Assembly: GCA_018806915.1 (NCBI GenBank)
Contig: JAGKQI010000062.1
Location: 124,001-188,000 of the forward strand
Source of the DNA: Phytophthora colocasiae
Taxonomy: Eukaryota; Oomycota; Peronosporomycetes; Peronosporales; Peronosporaceae
Direction of reading: 5' to 3'
DNA: 64,000 nucleotides
Part shown: positions 9,091 to 18,608 of the stretch, piece by piece
Layout: each line of letters opens with the position of its first letter
How positions within the stretch are numbered: the stretch's first letter is position 1
The notes under the pieces: model-generated
The model's input: only the letters and a program-made list of their open reading frames with translations
What the model was told of the DNA's origin: nothing
Databases searched by the model: none
Program-made: the position numbers and the translations under genes

Positions 9091-10470
9091 ATGCCGCGCG
9101 AGATCATCACGCTACAAGCAGGCCAATGCGGCAACCAGATCGGTATGGAGTTCTGGAAACAGCTGTGTGTGGAGCACGGCATCTCCGCGGATGGCATCGT
9201 ACAGGACTTCGCCACTTCTGGACACGACCGCAAAGACGTTTTCTTCTACCAAGCGGACGATGAACACTACATCCCTAGAGCTCTATTGATGGACCTGGAG
9301 CCTCGTGTTATTAACAGTATCAGTACTTCCACCTTCAGGAATTTATATAATCCTGAGAACTTCTTCGTATCGAAAGAAGGAGGAGGTGCCGGTAATAATT
9401 GGGCGTCCGGATACCACCAAGGAGAGGAACACCATGACCAGTTGATGGAGATGATCGACAGAGAAGCAGATGGATCTGATAGTCTTGAGGGCTTCGTTCT
9501 ATGTCACTCTATTGCTGGAGGCACTGGCTCCGGCATGGGCTCGTACCTTTTGGAGAATTTAAATGACCATTTCCCCAAGAAACTCATCCAGACGTACTCG
9601 GTGTTCCCCAACCAGTCCGATTTCCAGAGTGATGTGGTCGTACAGCCGTACAATTCTCTACTTACAATGAAGAGACTAGTGCTTAATGCAGACTCCGTGG
9701 TGGTGCTGGACAACACGGCGTTGAACAGGATCGCAGTCGAGAGGTTGCGAGTCGAGAACCCCACAGTGTCCCAATTGAACTCGCTAGTGTCCACTGTCAT
9801 GGCCGCTAGTACTACCACGTTGAGATACCCTGGGTACATGAATAACGACCTGATTGGACTGGTAGCGTCGCTGATCCCGACTCCGCGGTGCCACTTTTTG
9901 ATGACGGGGTACACCCCACTCACTATCGACGCCCAAGTGTCTGCAGTCAGGAAGACGACGGTGCTGGACGTGATGCGACGTCTGTTGCAGCCTAAGAACA
10001 TTATGGTAAGTACGTCTACCAAGACTGGATGTTATATCTCCATCCTGAATATTATTCAAGGAGATGTGGACCCTACTCAAGTGCACAAGTCTCTGCAGAG
10101 GATTCGCGAACGGAAACTCGCTCGCTTTATCCCTTGGGGGCCAGCATCGATCCAAGTGGCGCTATCACGCAAGTCACCGTACGTAGAGACGGCTCACAAG
10201 GTGAACGGCCTGATGCTGGCGAACCACACGAGTATCGGTGCCCTGTTCCACAAGCTGCTGCTGCAGTACGACCGTCTGAAGAAACACGGCGCTTTCATTG
10301 AGAACTACCGGAAGGAACCGATGTTTGCGGAGAACCTGGATGAGTTCGACAGTGCTCGTGAGGTTGTACAGAACCTGGTGGACGAGTACAAGGCCAGCGA
10401 ACGTGCCGACTACGCGACGTGGGGCCAACCTCCTTCCAGCGCTATGGACGACGTCCGGATGTCCCATTAG
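9091..10470 (+). CDS. TUBG: Gamma-tubulin
   Basis: A 459-residue intronless tubulin of the gamma class, the template for microtubule nucleation in gamma-tubulin ring complexes at spindle poles. The N-terminus [18 protein letters not shown] is diagnostic. The GTP-binding loop GGTGSGMG lies at residues 143-150. [22 protein letters not shown] and the [11 protein letters not shown] segment match the gamma rather than the alpha or beta class, as does the C-terminal region [11 protein letters not shown]. Length is typical. No acidic glutamate-rich tail like that of alpha and beta tubulin is present, as expected. The gene converges on TRAPPC5, with about 70 bp between stop codons. Confidence 0.97.
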   Translation: MPREIITLQAGQCGNQIGMEFWKQLCVEHGISADGIVQDFATSGHDRKDVFFYQADDEHYIPRALLMDLEPRVINSISTSTFRNLYNPENFFVSKEGGGAGNNWASGYHQGEEHHDQLMEMIDREADGSDSLEGFVLCHSIAGGTGSGMGSYLLENLNDHFPKKLIQTYSVFPNQSDFQSDVVVQPYNSLLTMKRLVLNADSVVVLDNTALNRIAVERLRVENPTVSQLNSLVSTVMAASTTTLRYPGYMNNDLIGLVASLIPTPRCHFLMTGYTPLTIDAQVSAVRKTTVLDVMRRLLQPKNIMVSTSTKTGCYISILNIIQGDVDPTQVHKSLQRIRERKLARFIPWGPASIQVALSRKSPYVETAHKVNGLMLANHTSIGALFHKLLLQYDRLKKHGAFIENYRKEPMFAENLDEFDSAREVVQNLVDEYKASERADYATWGQPPSSAMDDVRMSH

Positions 10471-10542
10471 ACAGCCAAGTAACCTCATTTCCCACTCAAT
10501 TTCTACGTAAGACCACGTGGTCTATTTAACGTTTGTTTCTCC

Positions 10543-11142
10543 CTATGTCAACAATCGTTCTCGACGGATAACGCTCTCATCGAACTTGACCAGGAACACC
10601 GTCTTGTCTCGTTGACCTCCTGGCACCTCCACTGTATGAGCGGTAACTTCCGCTAGAAAACCCGAACTGCACAGGATACCACGTACAATACCAGCAATGT
10701 ACGCGGCACAGTCCAATTGACCGAGATCAGGCGGCACCGACACAAACTTGTTGGTCAGCGGCTCCAATTCGTGGATCATATACTCGTCCTCATTCTCCGT
10801 GCTGCGTTCCAGAGCGTCTGCAGCTTTACCGAAAAGCGCCTTCCAGCACGTAGACACGATGAACTGCAGCATAGCCAATAGCCGCGTCTCCCTACGGCCA
10901 GACTTCTCCCTGTGGCACAGAAGCTCCACAACGCGCACCCCCACGCCGAATCCAGCGCCGTCCAGACGGTTTTCCAAGTCGGAAATGTTCTGCACACGGC
11001 CCTGGAAGTACTGAACCATCTCGGAGAAGAGGAAGGAGAAGGCACTGAGACTCACTTCCCCTTTGCCGCGGCTTAGTGGGCGGTCGAGAACGTGCAGACT
11101 CGACGCTGACATCCCCGTGCTGCGACGACCAGACTCCATCAT
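10543..11142 (-). CDS. TRAPPC5: TRAPP complex subunit 5 (Trs31 homologue)
   Basis: A 199-residue protein when started at the first real ATG (11142); the open frame extends 21 nt further upstream but only from a GTG. It is a core subunit of the TRAPP tethering complexes, which act as Rab1/Ypt1 exchange factors on ER-Golgi membranes. The family pattern is unmistakable: SAFSFLFSEMVQYFQGRV, GFGVGVRVVELLCHREKSGRRETRLLAMLQFI, CWKALFGKAADALE, YMIHELEPLTNKFVSVPPDLG, LDCAAYIAGIVRGIL and a C-terminal FLVKFDESVIRRERLL. Length is close to the human and yeast proteins, apart from a short extra N-terminus. It is the last housekeeping gene before the repeat-rich half of the window. Confidence 0.94.
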   Translation of the reverse strand: MMESGRRSTGMSASSLHVLDRPLSRGKGEVSLSAFSFLFSEMVQYFQGRVQNISDLENRLDGAGFGVGVRVVELLCHREKSGRRETRLLAMLQFIVSTCWKALFGKAADALERSTENEDEYMIHELEPLTNKFVSVPPDLGQLDCAAYIAGIVRGILCSSGFLAEVTAHTVEVPGGQRDKTVFLVKFDESVIRRERLLT

Positions 11143-11269
11143 GGTTGAAACGTATTTTACCACGTTGATACGTTTTTATCACTCACTGTACCTGCTTTGT
11201 CCAGTACGGTATGTGCAACACAAATAGTGTCCAGTTCGGTAGTCCAGGCATTGGGGACGAGGGTTTTGC

Positions 11270-11415
11270 TGTGACACCAAGCCGAATGCATTTCACCAAG
11301 AGATCCGCACATATCACCAAGAATTTGGTGGGGATTACCACACCCAAAAATCTGTAGGCATCACCAAGAATTAAATACTGCGGCACCAAAGAAGTTGTAC
11401 GCGTTACCAAGGATT
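11270..11415 (+). repeat. Left subterminal array of CACCAAG-type repeats
   Basis: Within about 145 bp the motif CACCAAG or a close variant (ACCAAG, CACCAAA) appears about six times (near 11272, 11292, 11315, 11360, 11383 and 11405). The complementary motif CTTGGTG recurs at 12,535-12,640, on the far side of a MULE-like open frame. Inverted arrays of short subterminal repeats flanking a transposase are typical of DNA transposon ends, where they bind transposase. Confidence 0.55.
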
Positions 11416-12645
11416 AAAGTGCTGTTCACGGCGTGCAAACACGTGCGTGAACCAAAATCCCTTGAATAAATATTTAGCTCTCCTAACCGCTAATATTATC
11501 TGTTTGTCGCCTGCAACATGAGTAATATCCTCTTCTCGCCGACGCGAGATACTGAAATACGCCAACGTGAAAAAGTGTCCACCCTTGTCAGAATACCCGA
11601 TCACCATCGCAGGGTAGCATTGCTTCACGATTTTGAATGTCGTGTCGACATGGAGTATCGTTGTGGAGTCGGGAGACAGCTGGACATTGACGTAGTCGTG
11701 AAGAAGCTTGTAGCAGGTCATGCCCACTCGGAACGGGGTCGATTCGCTCCCGTTACCAACTGAAGCGATGCACCCGCCGTCCTTCACCACAGAATCGCAC
11801 AAGATCACGGTGGAGGTCGGGTCTTGAGCATCCATTCCAACTTGATCGTACAGGTACTGGTTGCACATCTCAAGCGCTCGCGCCATTTCATCGGCAGGAT
11901 TGCTTTTCTTCCACCCACGAACGAAGTTATCCACGTAGTGCCGCCGTGGTGGTGGCCCACGCCATGATTTACTTTGGAGGTGATGAAGCTGTATAGACGG
12001 TAGGAGATCGTAGTTGGGACGTCTGTAAGCTGACGCACGATGTAGTTTTCCATTTCCTCCGTGAGTCCCGGTCGCTGTGGGGTCAACACGTTTGGATCTG
12101 GCATTACATGCTCTCCCTGCGTCGTGGTCCAGTAAGCACGGGACACGATTGTTCTTTCTGCGTATAAAGTGAGGCAGCGACGTGAGGAACTCGTCTCGTT
12201 CAGCAAGCTCTGCGTGCGACCGCCAAATCTCCGTCCAGGTGTGGTCGTGCTCGTCAGCAGAACCATCCTCAGCACCTGGATCACAGTTGTGTTGCTCCAT
12301 TCTCCCCGCTGCGCGTCGAGCAAGCTGCTGCAAACGCCACGCCCAGGTTCTGCCTCCACTTGCACAGAAGACGGCAAAATCTGAAATGGCGAGTGGAAGC
12401 AACTTGCAGCGCAGGAGAAGACTGGTGTGGGAGTGACGTTTAGTGAAGCAGAAACATAGCGTCGTCAATGTCAAGGTCAATGGTAGTGAGGCAAAGACAA
12501 CATCGTACAAGATTGAGTTGGCAATGGGTGCGGTTGCCTTGGTGAAGCGACACCCAGCCTTGGTGAAACGACACCGATCGTTGGTGAGTGCGTGATCCGG
12601 ATCTCTTGGTGAAACGCACAATCGGCTTGGTGTAATACAGTACAT
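11404..12645 (-). pseudogene. MULE-like transposase remnant
   Basis: A 413-codon open frame whose C-terminal part contains TILHVDTTFKIVKQCYP and GGHFFTLAYFSISRR. These resemble the start of a MULE transposase catalytic domain (first acidic residue in HVDTTFK). The rest of the catalytic domain (second D, the E, the zinc finger) is missing, because the frame ends soon after. The N-terminal half has weak protein character and contains a second, overlapping open frame (11805-12377) that may carry part of the original coding sequence, so a frameshift is likely. The frame is bracketed by inverted CACCAAG/CTTGGTG arrays. I read it as a decayed, internally deleted element inserted between TRAPPC5 and the first hydrolase gene. 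Confidence 0.5.
12535..12640 (+). repeat. Right subterminal array of CTTGGTG-type repeats
   Basis: Five copies of (C)TTGGTG, most followed by AAACG or AAGCG, occur in about 105 bp (near 12538, 12560, 12580, 12605 and 12625). They are in inverted orientation relative to the array at 11,270-11,415. A further inverted copy (TTTCACCAACG) lies at about 12,770, near the H1 start codon. Clear terminal inverted repeats and a target duplication were not identified. Confidence 0.55.
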
Positions 12646-12790
12646 GTATTGCAGTTAGGTAGCTGTACTGTACACTCGTTCTTTTCGGATGGTGACATCG
12701 TCGTTCCAATTCCTCTCCAGCAACATGGGCCATAACTACTCGATTAGCGTGGCGTGAGTCATTAAGCTCACGTTTCACCAACGTCGTAAA

Positions 12791-14261
12791 ATGGCACTAC
12801 GTCTTCTTCACCTTGCTGCAGCGTCGGTTGTCCTACTTGCAGCCACTGCAGAGACACTGTCAACTCAAGATCACCAGGCCGTCAATCCGTTCGACTGGCC
12901 ACCACTTCGATTCACTTTCTCCAGTAAACTTAGTTCCTGTCTGTCAAAGTTCTCTGTGATCGCAACCCCCACCTTATCCGACAACAGTACTCAAGTATTC
13001 TACGACGTTTCTGGAAGGTTCACGAATGTTAATGACAACCCGAAGGTACACGACGCTGAGAAGTGCTTTAATCTGAAATTGAGGAAAGTCCCGTCAATTA
13101 ATTCCGTCGTCTCAGCGATTAACGAAGCTTCAGCTTTACCACGTGACTCTGGAAGTGACGAGTGTACAACTGGGAATCTGTTCAAGGTATCTCTGAATGG
13201 CGTCACTTTAATGTTGTGTTCGTCCACCGAAGGATTCACGATGACAAGTCGAGAGTTGGATATCTCTGTGGAGTATTTGACGAAACCTGCAGACGTCAAG
13301 CCAACGGGCGATTCATTTGCCACCACTGACTGTAATTGGACAAACACTCCTAACTGGGCTATTCCATCGTGAACTCAAAGCTGAGATTGATTTCTCCCTA
13401 ACCAAGTCATGCTCATGCAAGTCCAAGGCACGTCCGTGCGTCTTCGTTCACGGTTTGGGTACATGTATCAAGAAGGAAATGGCTCGGAACAGAGAGAGAT
13501 TCTACTACTGGGGGGACATGAAAGGCCACGCACCGTGTTGTTCCTCCATGACGTACACATACCTCAATACTTCAGGTAATCCCTGGACGAGTGAAGTTTT
13601 ACAACAAAAACTCTGCAAAAGAGTCATGGCTGTAAGTGAAACCAGCACTAACTCGACCATTGAAGACACGATCGTAGTTACCCATTCAATGGGGAACCTC
13701 ATGTTGGCCAGTGCAATTGCTAACGGAAGATGCAGTCTCAGTTCAAGCTCGACGTGGGTGGGTTTAGCTGGCCCAATGAAGGGTAGTATGTGCTCGGATT
13801 TCGTCCAGGATTCGTGTTCAGGTAAAACCACTGCTATACTGGAAACCGTGGCCGAATTCACTGGGAAATGTCCACCTACTACTGGTTTGAAGTCGTTGCC
13901 GTATGAAGGAGGGAAATACAGTTCCATGGAGATCGATGCAGCTTATAAAGCAGCTCAAAAGGCGTATCGAGCGAACGTGTATGCAGTCATGTGCGGTGAA
14001 ACATACATCGGCTTAACGTCACTGTTCAAACCGATTTTCTGGATGTTGGGCAAGACGGTTCCCCACGTATCAGAAAGAAACGACGGTATGGTGGAGTTCG
14101 ACAGTTGTGCTGGGGGATTTCCAGAATCCAAGTTCGGTACTAGCTACCGCGATCGCTTCTATCGAGCCAAACTCAACCACTTCGATATGGAGTTTCTTAC
14201 GAGCGATTCCCTGTTAGATGAGGCCAAGATGCCTACGAAATGGTTCGAGTGTCTTTTGTAA
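12791..14261 (+). pseudogene. H1: secreted lipase-like alpha/beta hydrolase, frameshifted
   Basis: First member of the hydrolase cluster. An ATG at 12791 begins a signal peptide (MALRLLHLAAASVVLLAATA) and a diverged N-terminal domain. This frame ends at 13372. The hydrolase domain continues in another frame from about 13,335 (LTVIGQTLLTG...) to 14261, so a single-base indel near 13,330-13,345 separates the halves. The second part keeps VFVHGLG (oxyanion), VVTHSMGN (nucleophile serine), NDGMVEF and LNHFDMEF and ends KWFECLL like its relatives. The N-terminal domain also lacks the NYTLVNGVAYS block seen in H2 and H6. An intron cannot be ruled out, but no GT...AG pair restoring the family sequence was evident, so I call it a pseudogene. 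Confidence 0.8.
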
Positions 14262-14391
14262 TGAAGCGTAAAACTTGAAGCATAATAATTTGGACTCGAG
14301 CATGTAGAGAACTTCCTCCCTTCTGTCTGCATGTAAAAGTCCGTCTTGGTTTGCTCGATTGGTAAAACATTCCGTCCCTATTAATAGACTA

Positions 14392-16128
14392 CTACCGACT
14401 TCCTCTGTTCATTGCTGACAGCGATGTTGATCTGTAAGAATGCATAAAAAAGACGTAACAAATGCAATGTTTGCTGCTCAAGCTTCATTAAGAATACTAT
14501 CGCAGTTCTCACAACTCTCGAAGTCTCTATCGTCAACTACCTGTCCTACAGAGCGATCAATAAGATTTAGGCGCGCCAGCTCGTCCACCAAATCACTGGC
14601 GACTAGATCGACCTCGGTCACGTCGAGTCCAGCCTTTGAATAGCCAGCAGTGATTGTGTTTGCGCTGAGCTCGTTTCCACGCCGTGTCGATCCACCTTGC
14701 CACGGTGGTTCGATCGGGGGCGGTCATCTTGAAGGGCTCGCCAGGCACTCGATTCCTGAGCTGCTTACGTAGATCTTCAACCCAGTAGCCACGCATTTTG
14801 TCCTTGAGCGGCTTATTCCAAGCCACATCTGCCGGTTGCGAAACTGCGGTTGCACTCAGGCACCTTCATCAGCACCACGTTGATTGATGCAGCAGTATGC
14901 GATGACTTCTTCGGTCAGTGGCCAGAGAAGTCATCCCAAATTAACAATACAGGTTCAGCGATATTTGCACGCCTAGCAAAATGAAATTTGAGGAACTCTA
15001 CTGATAGTTCGCTGTTCCACCACCCTGTTAAAAAAAGAGTTAGAAAAAATATTTTCATAATAAAACAATTCGGGCATTACCTTTCTTGTTACCGTAGACT
15101 TTAAGCGACGTCTTCTTCTGAATGTCACTGATGATTTTCACAGTCTTACTCGAACCCATGGCGAAGTCGCGTGTTCTGGTCTCGCGTTGCTGGAATCTTG
15201 GACGGGTTAGTCTTGAAAACCACGAAAGGTGGCAACTTGACTCCATCTGAGTCCGCCAAAAAGCATGACAGTGGCGCGCTCCTTCTCCTTGCCAGCACAG
15301 CGCACCCATACCGTTTTCGGGCCTTTCTTGGTAATGGTTCTTGTAGGAAGATACTCGAAAAAAGGCAGCTATTCACGCAGGAGTTAGTTTTACAGATTAA
15401 CATAGCAAAACGTATCATCGTACCAGTTTGGTCGGCGTTATAAATTTTGAAATGCCGAGGTCTTGAACCTTGGCAGCCACCGTCTTGCTGAAAGTGGCTG
15501 CAATGTTGGCGAGATCTTCCGGTGACTGCTGACCTTGGCGAGTCCTTGAACGCATAGAGAGTTTGTGACGCGCTTTGAATGCCTTCATCCATGACCATGA
15601 AGCGCGGAAATTAGGTACATCATAGGCAGCAGCAACATCTAACGCCTGCAAATGCAGCATAACAGTAGAAATTGGAACGCCCTCCTCTCGCAAGTCATTA
15701 ATCCACACTACTAGCTCTTTCTCAGCCTCCAAGGGGAGGGTGGTCCCAGTACCGCGACGTCGGGCCTTCTTCTTGCGGCGGCATTTGACGGATTTGCATG
15801 CGGCCTCGATGTGGCCAAGTCGTTTGCGCCACTGGTAGAGAAGCTTGCGTCGCTGCTCGTGGGCAAAGGAATCCAGCCCTGGGAAGAATGTGGCAATAAC
15901 AACATTTATATCACCACATTCCACCCAGGCGGATAGCATTTTCAGCTTCTCACCTGCCGAGAATGCTTGGCGCTTGCGAGGCATGGCGCCAATTTAATTC
16001 TGAAGACAAGCACGCAAAGCGAAAATGCTGTCAGTAATGAATGAAGGAATGCAGTTCTGTGATTTGATTGGGCTAGCGGCAATGTCAGTTATAAGCAGGC
16101 GTCAGTAATGAACAGAGGAAGTCGGTAG
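14392..16128 (-). mobile_element. pogo-type DNA transposon with TA target duplication
   Basis: A 1.74 kb element whose ends are inverted repeats of about 28 bp beginning CTACCGACTTCCTCTGTTCA. The left copy starts at 14392 and the inverted right copy ends at 16128. The two arms differ at about one position in the first 28. The element is flanked by TA at 14390-14391 and 16129-16130, the duplication expected for Tc1/mariner/pogo elements. It carries one transposase gene on the minus strand, now broken into several frames. It lies between H1 and H2. Confidence 0.85.
14470..15984 (-). pseudogene. pogo/Tigger-like DDE transposase, decayed
   Basis: The start codon at 15984 opens a frame with an N-terminal CENP-B/pogo-type helix-turn-helix region (MPRKRQAFSAGEKLKMLSAWVE...), a basic block (RRKKKARRR) and a second HTH-like segment (VWINDLREEGVPISTVMLHLQAL). 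The catalytic domain then begins in another frame with IYNADQT (first aspartate). Past a roughly 70-nt stretch that is either an intron or an indel scar, it continues EYLPTRTITKKGPKTVWVRCAGK and VKLPPFVVFKTNPSK. Further frame changes occur before the C-terminal part (about 14,593-14,826 and 14,470-14,640). The family resemblance is strong but the copy is not expected to be active. Confidence 0.75.
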
Positions 16129-16184
16129 TACTACACAACGCAGCGACCATTAGCTTCAGTGCATCAAAAGCTTATGGACTCGAG

Positions 16185-16209
16185 GGTCTGCCTCGAGTCG
16201 AGGCAGACC
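16185..16209. repeat. 25-bp perfect palindrome upstream of H2
   Basis: Two 12-nt arms (GGTCTGCCTCGA and its reverse complement) are separated by a single G. It lies about 110 nt upstream of the H2 start codon and 56 nt beyond the right end of the pogo element. It could be an operator-like site, a hairpin, or a small insertion scar. Nothing else in the window repeats it. Confidence 0.5.
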
Positions 16210-16275
16210 AGGGATCTCTTGGGATGGTGTACGCATCATTGTACACATCAAGAGATCGAGTTGCTACCCACCCGC

Positions 16276-16283
16276 TTCATTCC
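16276..16283 (+). promoter_or_regulatory. Oomycete initiator-like element upstream of H2
   Basis: TTCATTCC matches the YTCATTYY core. It is followed by a pyrimidine-rich run (TCTTTCTTCTG) and lies about 38 nt before the ATG at 16321. The same core is found at comparable distances upstream of H5, H6 and H7, which supports a real role. Confidence 0.55.
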
Positions 16284-16320
16284 TCTTTCTTCTGTCCAAG
16301 AGATCAACCTTAGCACCAAG

Positions 16321-17928
16321 ATGCCGTTGTCTCTCGGTCGTTTCGCAGTGGCTTTGACGGCTCTTCTTGGACTCGTGGAAGCAGCAGACCATAGTGTTTT
16401 GGACGCGAAACACTGGAATGAGCTCAAAACTGGAACGCCATTGTCCTGGCCAGCCCTTCGCTTCCGTTTTTCACTCAAGAAAGACAAAGTCTACGGGATG
16501 ACGACGTTCGACATGTACGCGAATCCTACAGTTCTGGACAACAACAAAAACGTACTTTACGACATCTACGCCACGTTCCCGGACTCGAAAGCAGTACATA
16601 ACTATACGCTTGTTAATGGTGTCGCGTACTCAGAAAGCACGCCATTTACTACCGGTAGTTCTTCAGGAACCCCTACACCATTGGTTTCGTGTTCGGATAA
16701 AGAGTTTGACAGGCTTCCAGAGGTGAATTCCATCGTGTCTGCTGTGAATTCAGTTACCGAGTCAAAGAACGGTACTAGTACGACGTGTACGACAGGGACT
16801 TCGTACAAGACGACGTTCAAAGGTGTCGACTACACGGTTTGCGTCTCAGGTACAACCGGTTTCACGTTCCAAGGTGTCGATATGGATTTATCCGTAGAAT
16901 ATTTGGAAAGCCACATCGAAATTGTAGCGCCGACAATGGACCCCAAGGCTCCGAAATGTACTTCAAAGGCATCGTTTACCTCTACGACGACAATTGGCCA
17001 CGCGTTGCTCACTGGAGGAGCTGTAAAAGCGAGAAAACTGAAAGGTATTCTGGATCTGTCGTTGGATGAATTATCCACTTGTTCCTGTAAATCCAAGCCA
17101 AGACCGTGCATTTTCATCCACGGACAAGGACTTAAGCCTGAAATGGAGGAAAATCAAGACTCGTTCCCTAAATACTGGGGAAATCTGACAGACCACGCAC
17201 CGTGTTGCTCTTCGATGAAGTTTGCGAGACTGGATACCATCAACAACGCCTGGACGGATGCAATTCTCCAGCAGAAAGTGTGCGACCGAGTTCTCGCTGT
17301 GAGTGACTCAAGTTCCAAGTCAACAATCGCAGACACGATCGTAGTGAGCCATTCCATGGGGAACCTCATGTTTGCTGGAGCTCTAGCTAACGGATTGTGC
17401 GAATTGGACTCGAGTTCTACATGGGTAGGTCTGGCTGGCCCTATGAAGGGAAGCATGTCTTCAGATTTCGTTCAGGAATCTTGTGCTGGCAAAAACACCG
17501 TTATCTTGGAAAAATACGGCGAAATCACGGGCAAATGTCCACCTAAGGACTCGATTAAGTCTCTGGCGTATGAAGGGGAGCTTTACAGCAACAAGAAGCT
17601 GAACGCCGCGTATAAAGCAGCTCAAAAGGCGTACAAGGAGAATGTGTACGCTTTGATGTGTGGAGACAGCTATTCCGGCCTTCTGTCGACTTACCAAGCC
17701 AAGTTTTGGCTGCTGGGCAGTCTCATCCCGCACAAATCGGATTTAAATGATGGCATGATCGAGTTCCAGAGCTGTGCTGTGGGTTTCCCGGAAGAAAAGT
17801 TCGGAGATTCGTATCGCGATCGCTTTTACAGGACCAAACTCAACCATTTCGACATGCAGTTCCACTCGGGTGATTCAGCATTGAACGAGGCTAAAATGCC
17901 GCTCCGGTGGTTCGAGTGCGTGCTGTAA
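16321..17928 (+). CDS. H2: intact secreted lipase-like alpha/beta hydrolase
   Basis: A 535-residue protein, one of two undamaged members of the cluster. I chose the ATG at 16321 because it opens a signal peptide (MPLSLGRFAVALTALLGLVEA); the frame runs further upstream without one. Residues about 40-235 form an N-terminal domain I do not recognise, with conserved blocks WPALRFRFSLK, FDMYANP, VLYDIYATF, NYTLVNGVAYS and GVDMDLSVEYLES. The hydrolase domain has a CSCKSKPRPC cysteine cluster, the oxyanion motif HGQG (267-270), a nucleophile elbow SHSMG with Ser345, NDGM with Asp477 and LNHFD with His509. The spacing of Asp and His resembles bacterial true lipases, where NDG and NHxD carry the acid and base. 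I infer a secreted esterase or lipase; substrate unknown. H2 resembles H3 most (shared TTGSSSGTPTP block). Confidence 0.8.
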   Translation: MPLSLGRFAVALTALLGLVEAADHSVLDAKHWNELKTGTPLSWPALRFRFSLKKDKVYGMTTFDMYANPTVLDNNKNVLYDIYATFPDSKAVHNYTLVNGVAYSESTPFTTGSSSGTPTPLVSCSDKEFDRLPEVNSIVSAVNSVTESKNGTSTTCTTGTSYKTTFKGVDYTVCVSGTTGFTFQGVDMDLSVEYLESHIEIVAPTMDPKAPKCTSKASFTSTTTIGHALLTGGAVKARKLKGILDLSLDELSTCSCKSKPRPCIFIHGQGLKPEMEENQDSFPKYWGNLTDHAPCCSSMKFARLDTINNAWTDAILQQKVCDRVLAVSDSSSKSTIADTIVVSHSMGNLMFAGALANGLCELDSSSTWVGLAGPMKGSMSSDFVQESCAGKNTVILEKYGEITGKCPPKDSIKSLAYEGELYSNKKLNAAYKAAQKAYKENVYALMCGDSYSGLLSTYQAKFWLLGSLIPHKSDLNDGMIEFQSCAVGFPEEKFGDSYRDRFYRTKLNHFDMQFHSGDSALNEAKMPLRWFECVL

Positions 17929-18608
17929 GGTCAAGTTATAGATTTAGATGGTCGATGTTAGTGCTGTTTAAACCGAAAAAGTGTTCGTTTTTCAAGAAGG
18001 AACTTGATCATAACTTTGCAACAGATGCAAATGTGGAAAACCTGCAAAGGGACTCGAAAAATTCGTTCCCGAGTCGGGAAGGGGACTTTAACGCTCAATT
18101 GGAGTCGTTTTTCGCTGTCCGCACTTTGTCGATGATGCTAGGATAGGATACGCTTTGGAGGATTGTACAACAGAAGCATCTGGTATAGGAACGGACACTT
18201 TGGTTTTGCCACTCCACTTTCTCGGGAAAATCTATGGAGCTCGAGGTTACGGAGCTCGAGGTATATGTGTTGACCAAAATAAAAATAGTCAACACAAATT
18301 TTTATTTTATTGCAAACGAATTAATTATCTCATAGCGGTTATTCTAGTGAATATTCTAGCGGTATTCAATGAGTAGTGGTTATTCTATGAGTACTGTACT
18401 TTGGTGTTTATTATGGATCCATTAGTTAAATGTAGGCTGCATCGCATACTCATGAGATGTTTTGCTACTTTTCAGTATTCGGTTATGAAACCCACATGGC
18501 CTCCTTTTCAATATTTGGTTATGAAACTCACGTGGCCTGTAAAACAAGGCGTGAAACCTACATTTGCCTTTGAGTTTTGCTCTTTTCAAGTGCATTCATT
18601 ATTTGATT

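Noticed and set aside
11270..12640. Regular short repeats that could suggest a CRISPR-like array
   Set aside because: Units are only about 7-11 nt, irregularly spaced, inverted on the other side, and lie in a eukaryotic genome around a transposase frame.
12791..13372. H1 as two separate genes (193 and 314 codons)
   Set aside because: Together they align with one full-length paralogue, with the break inside a conserved block. A frameshift explains it better.
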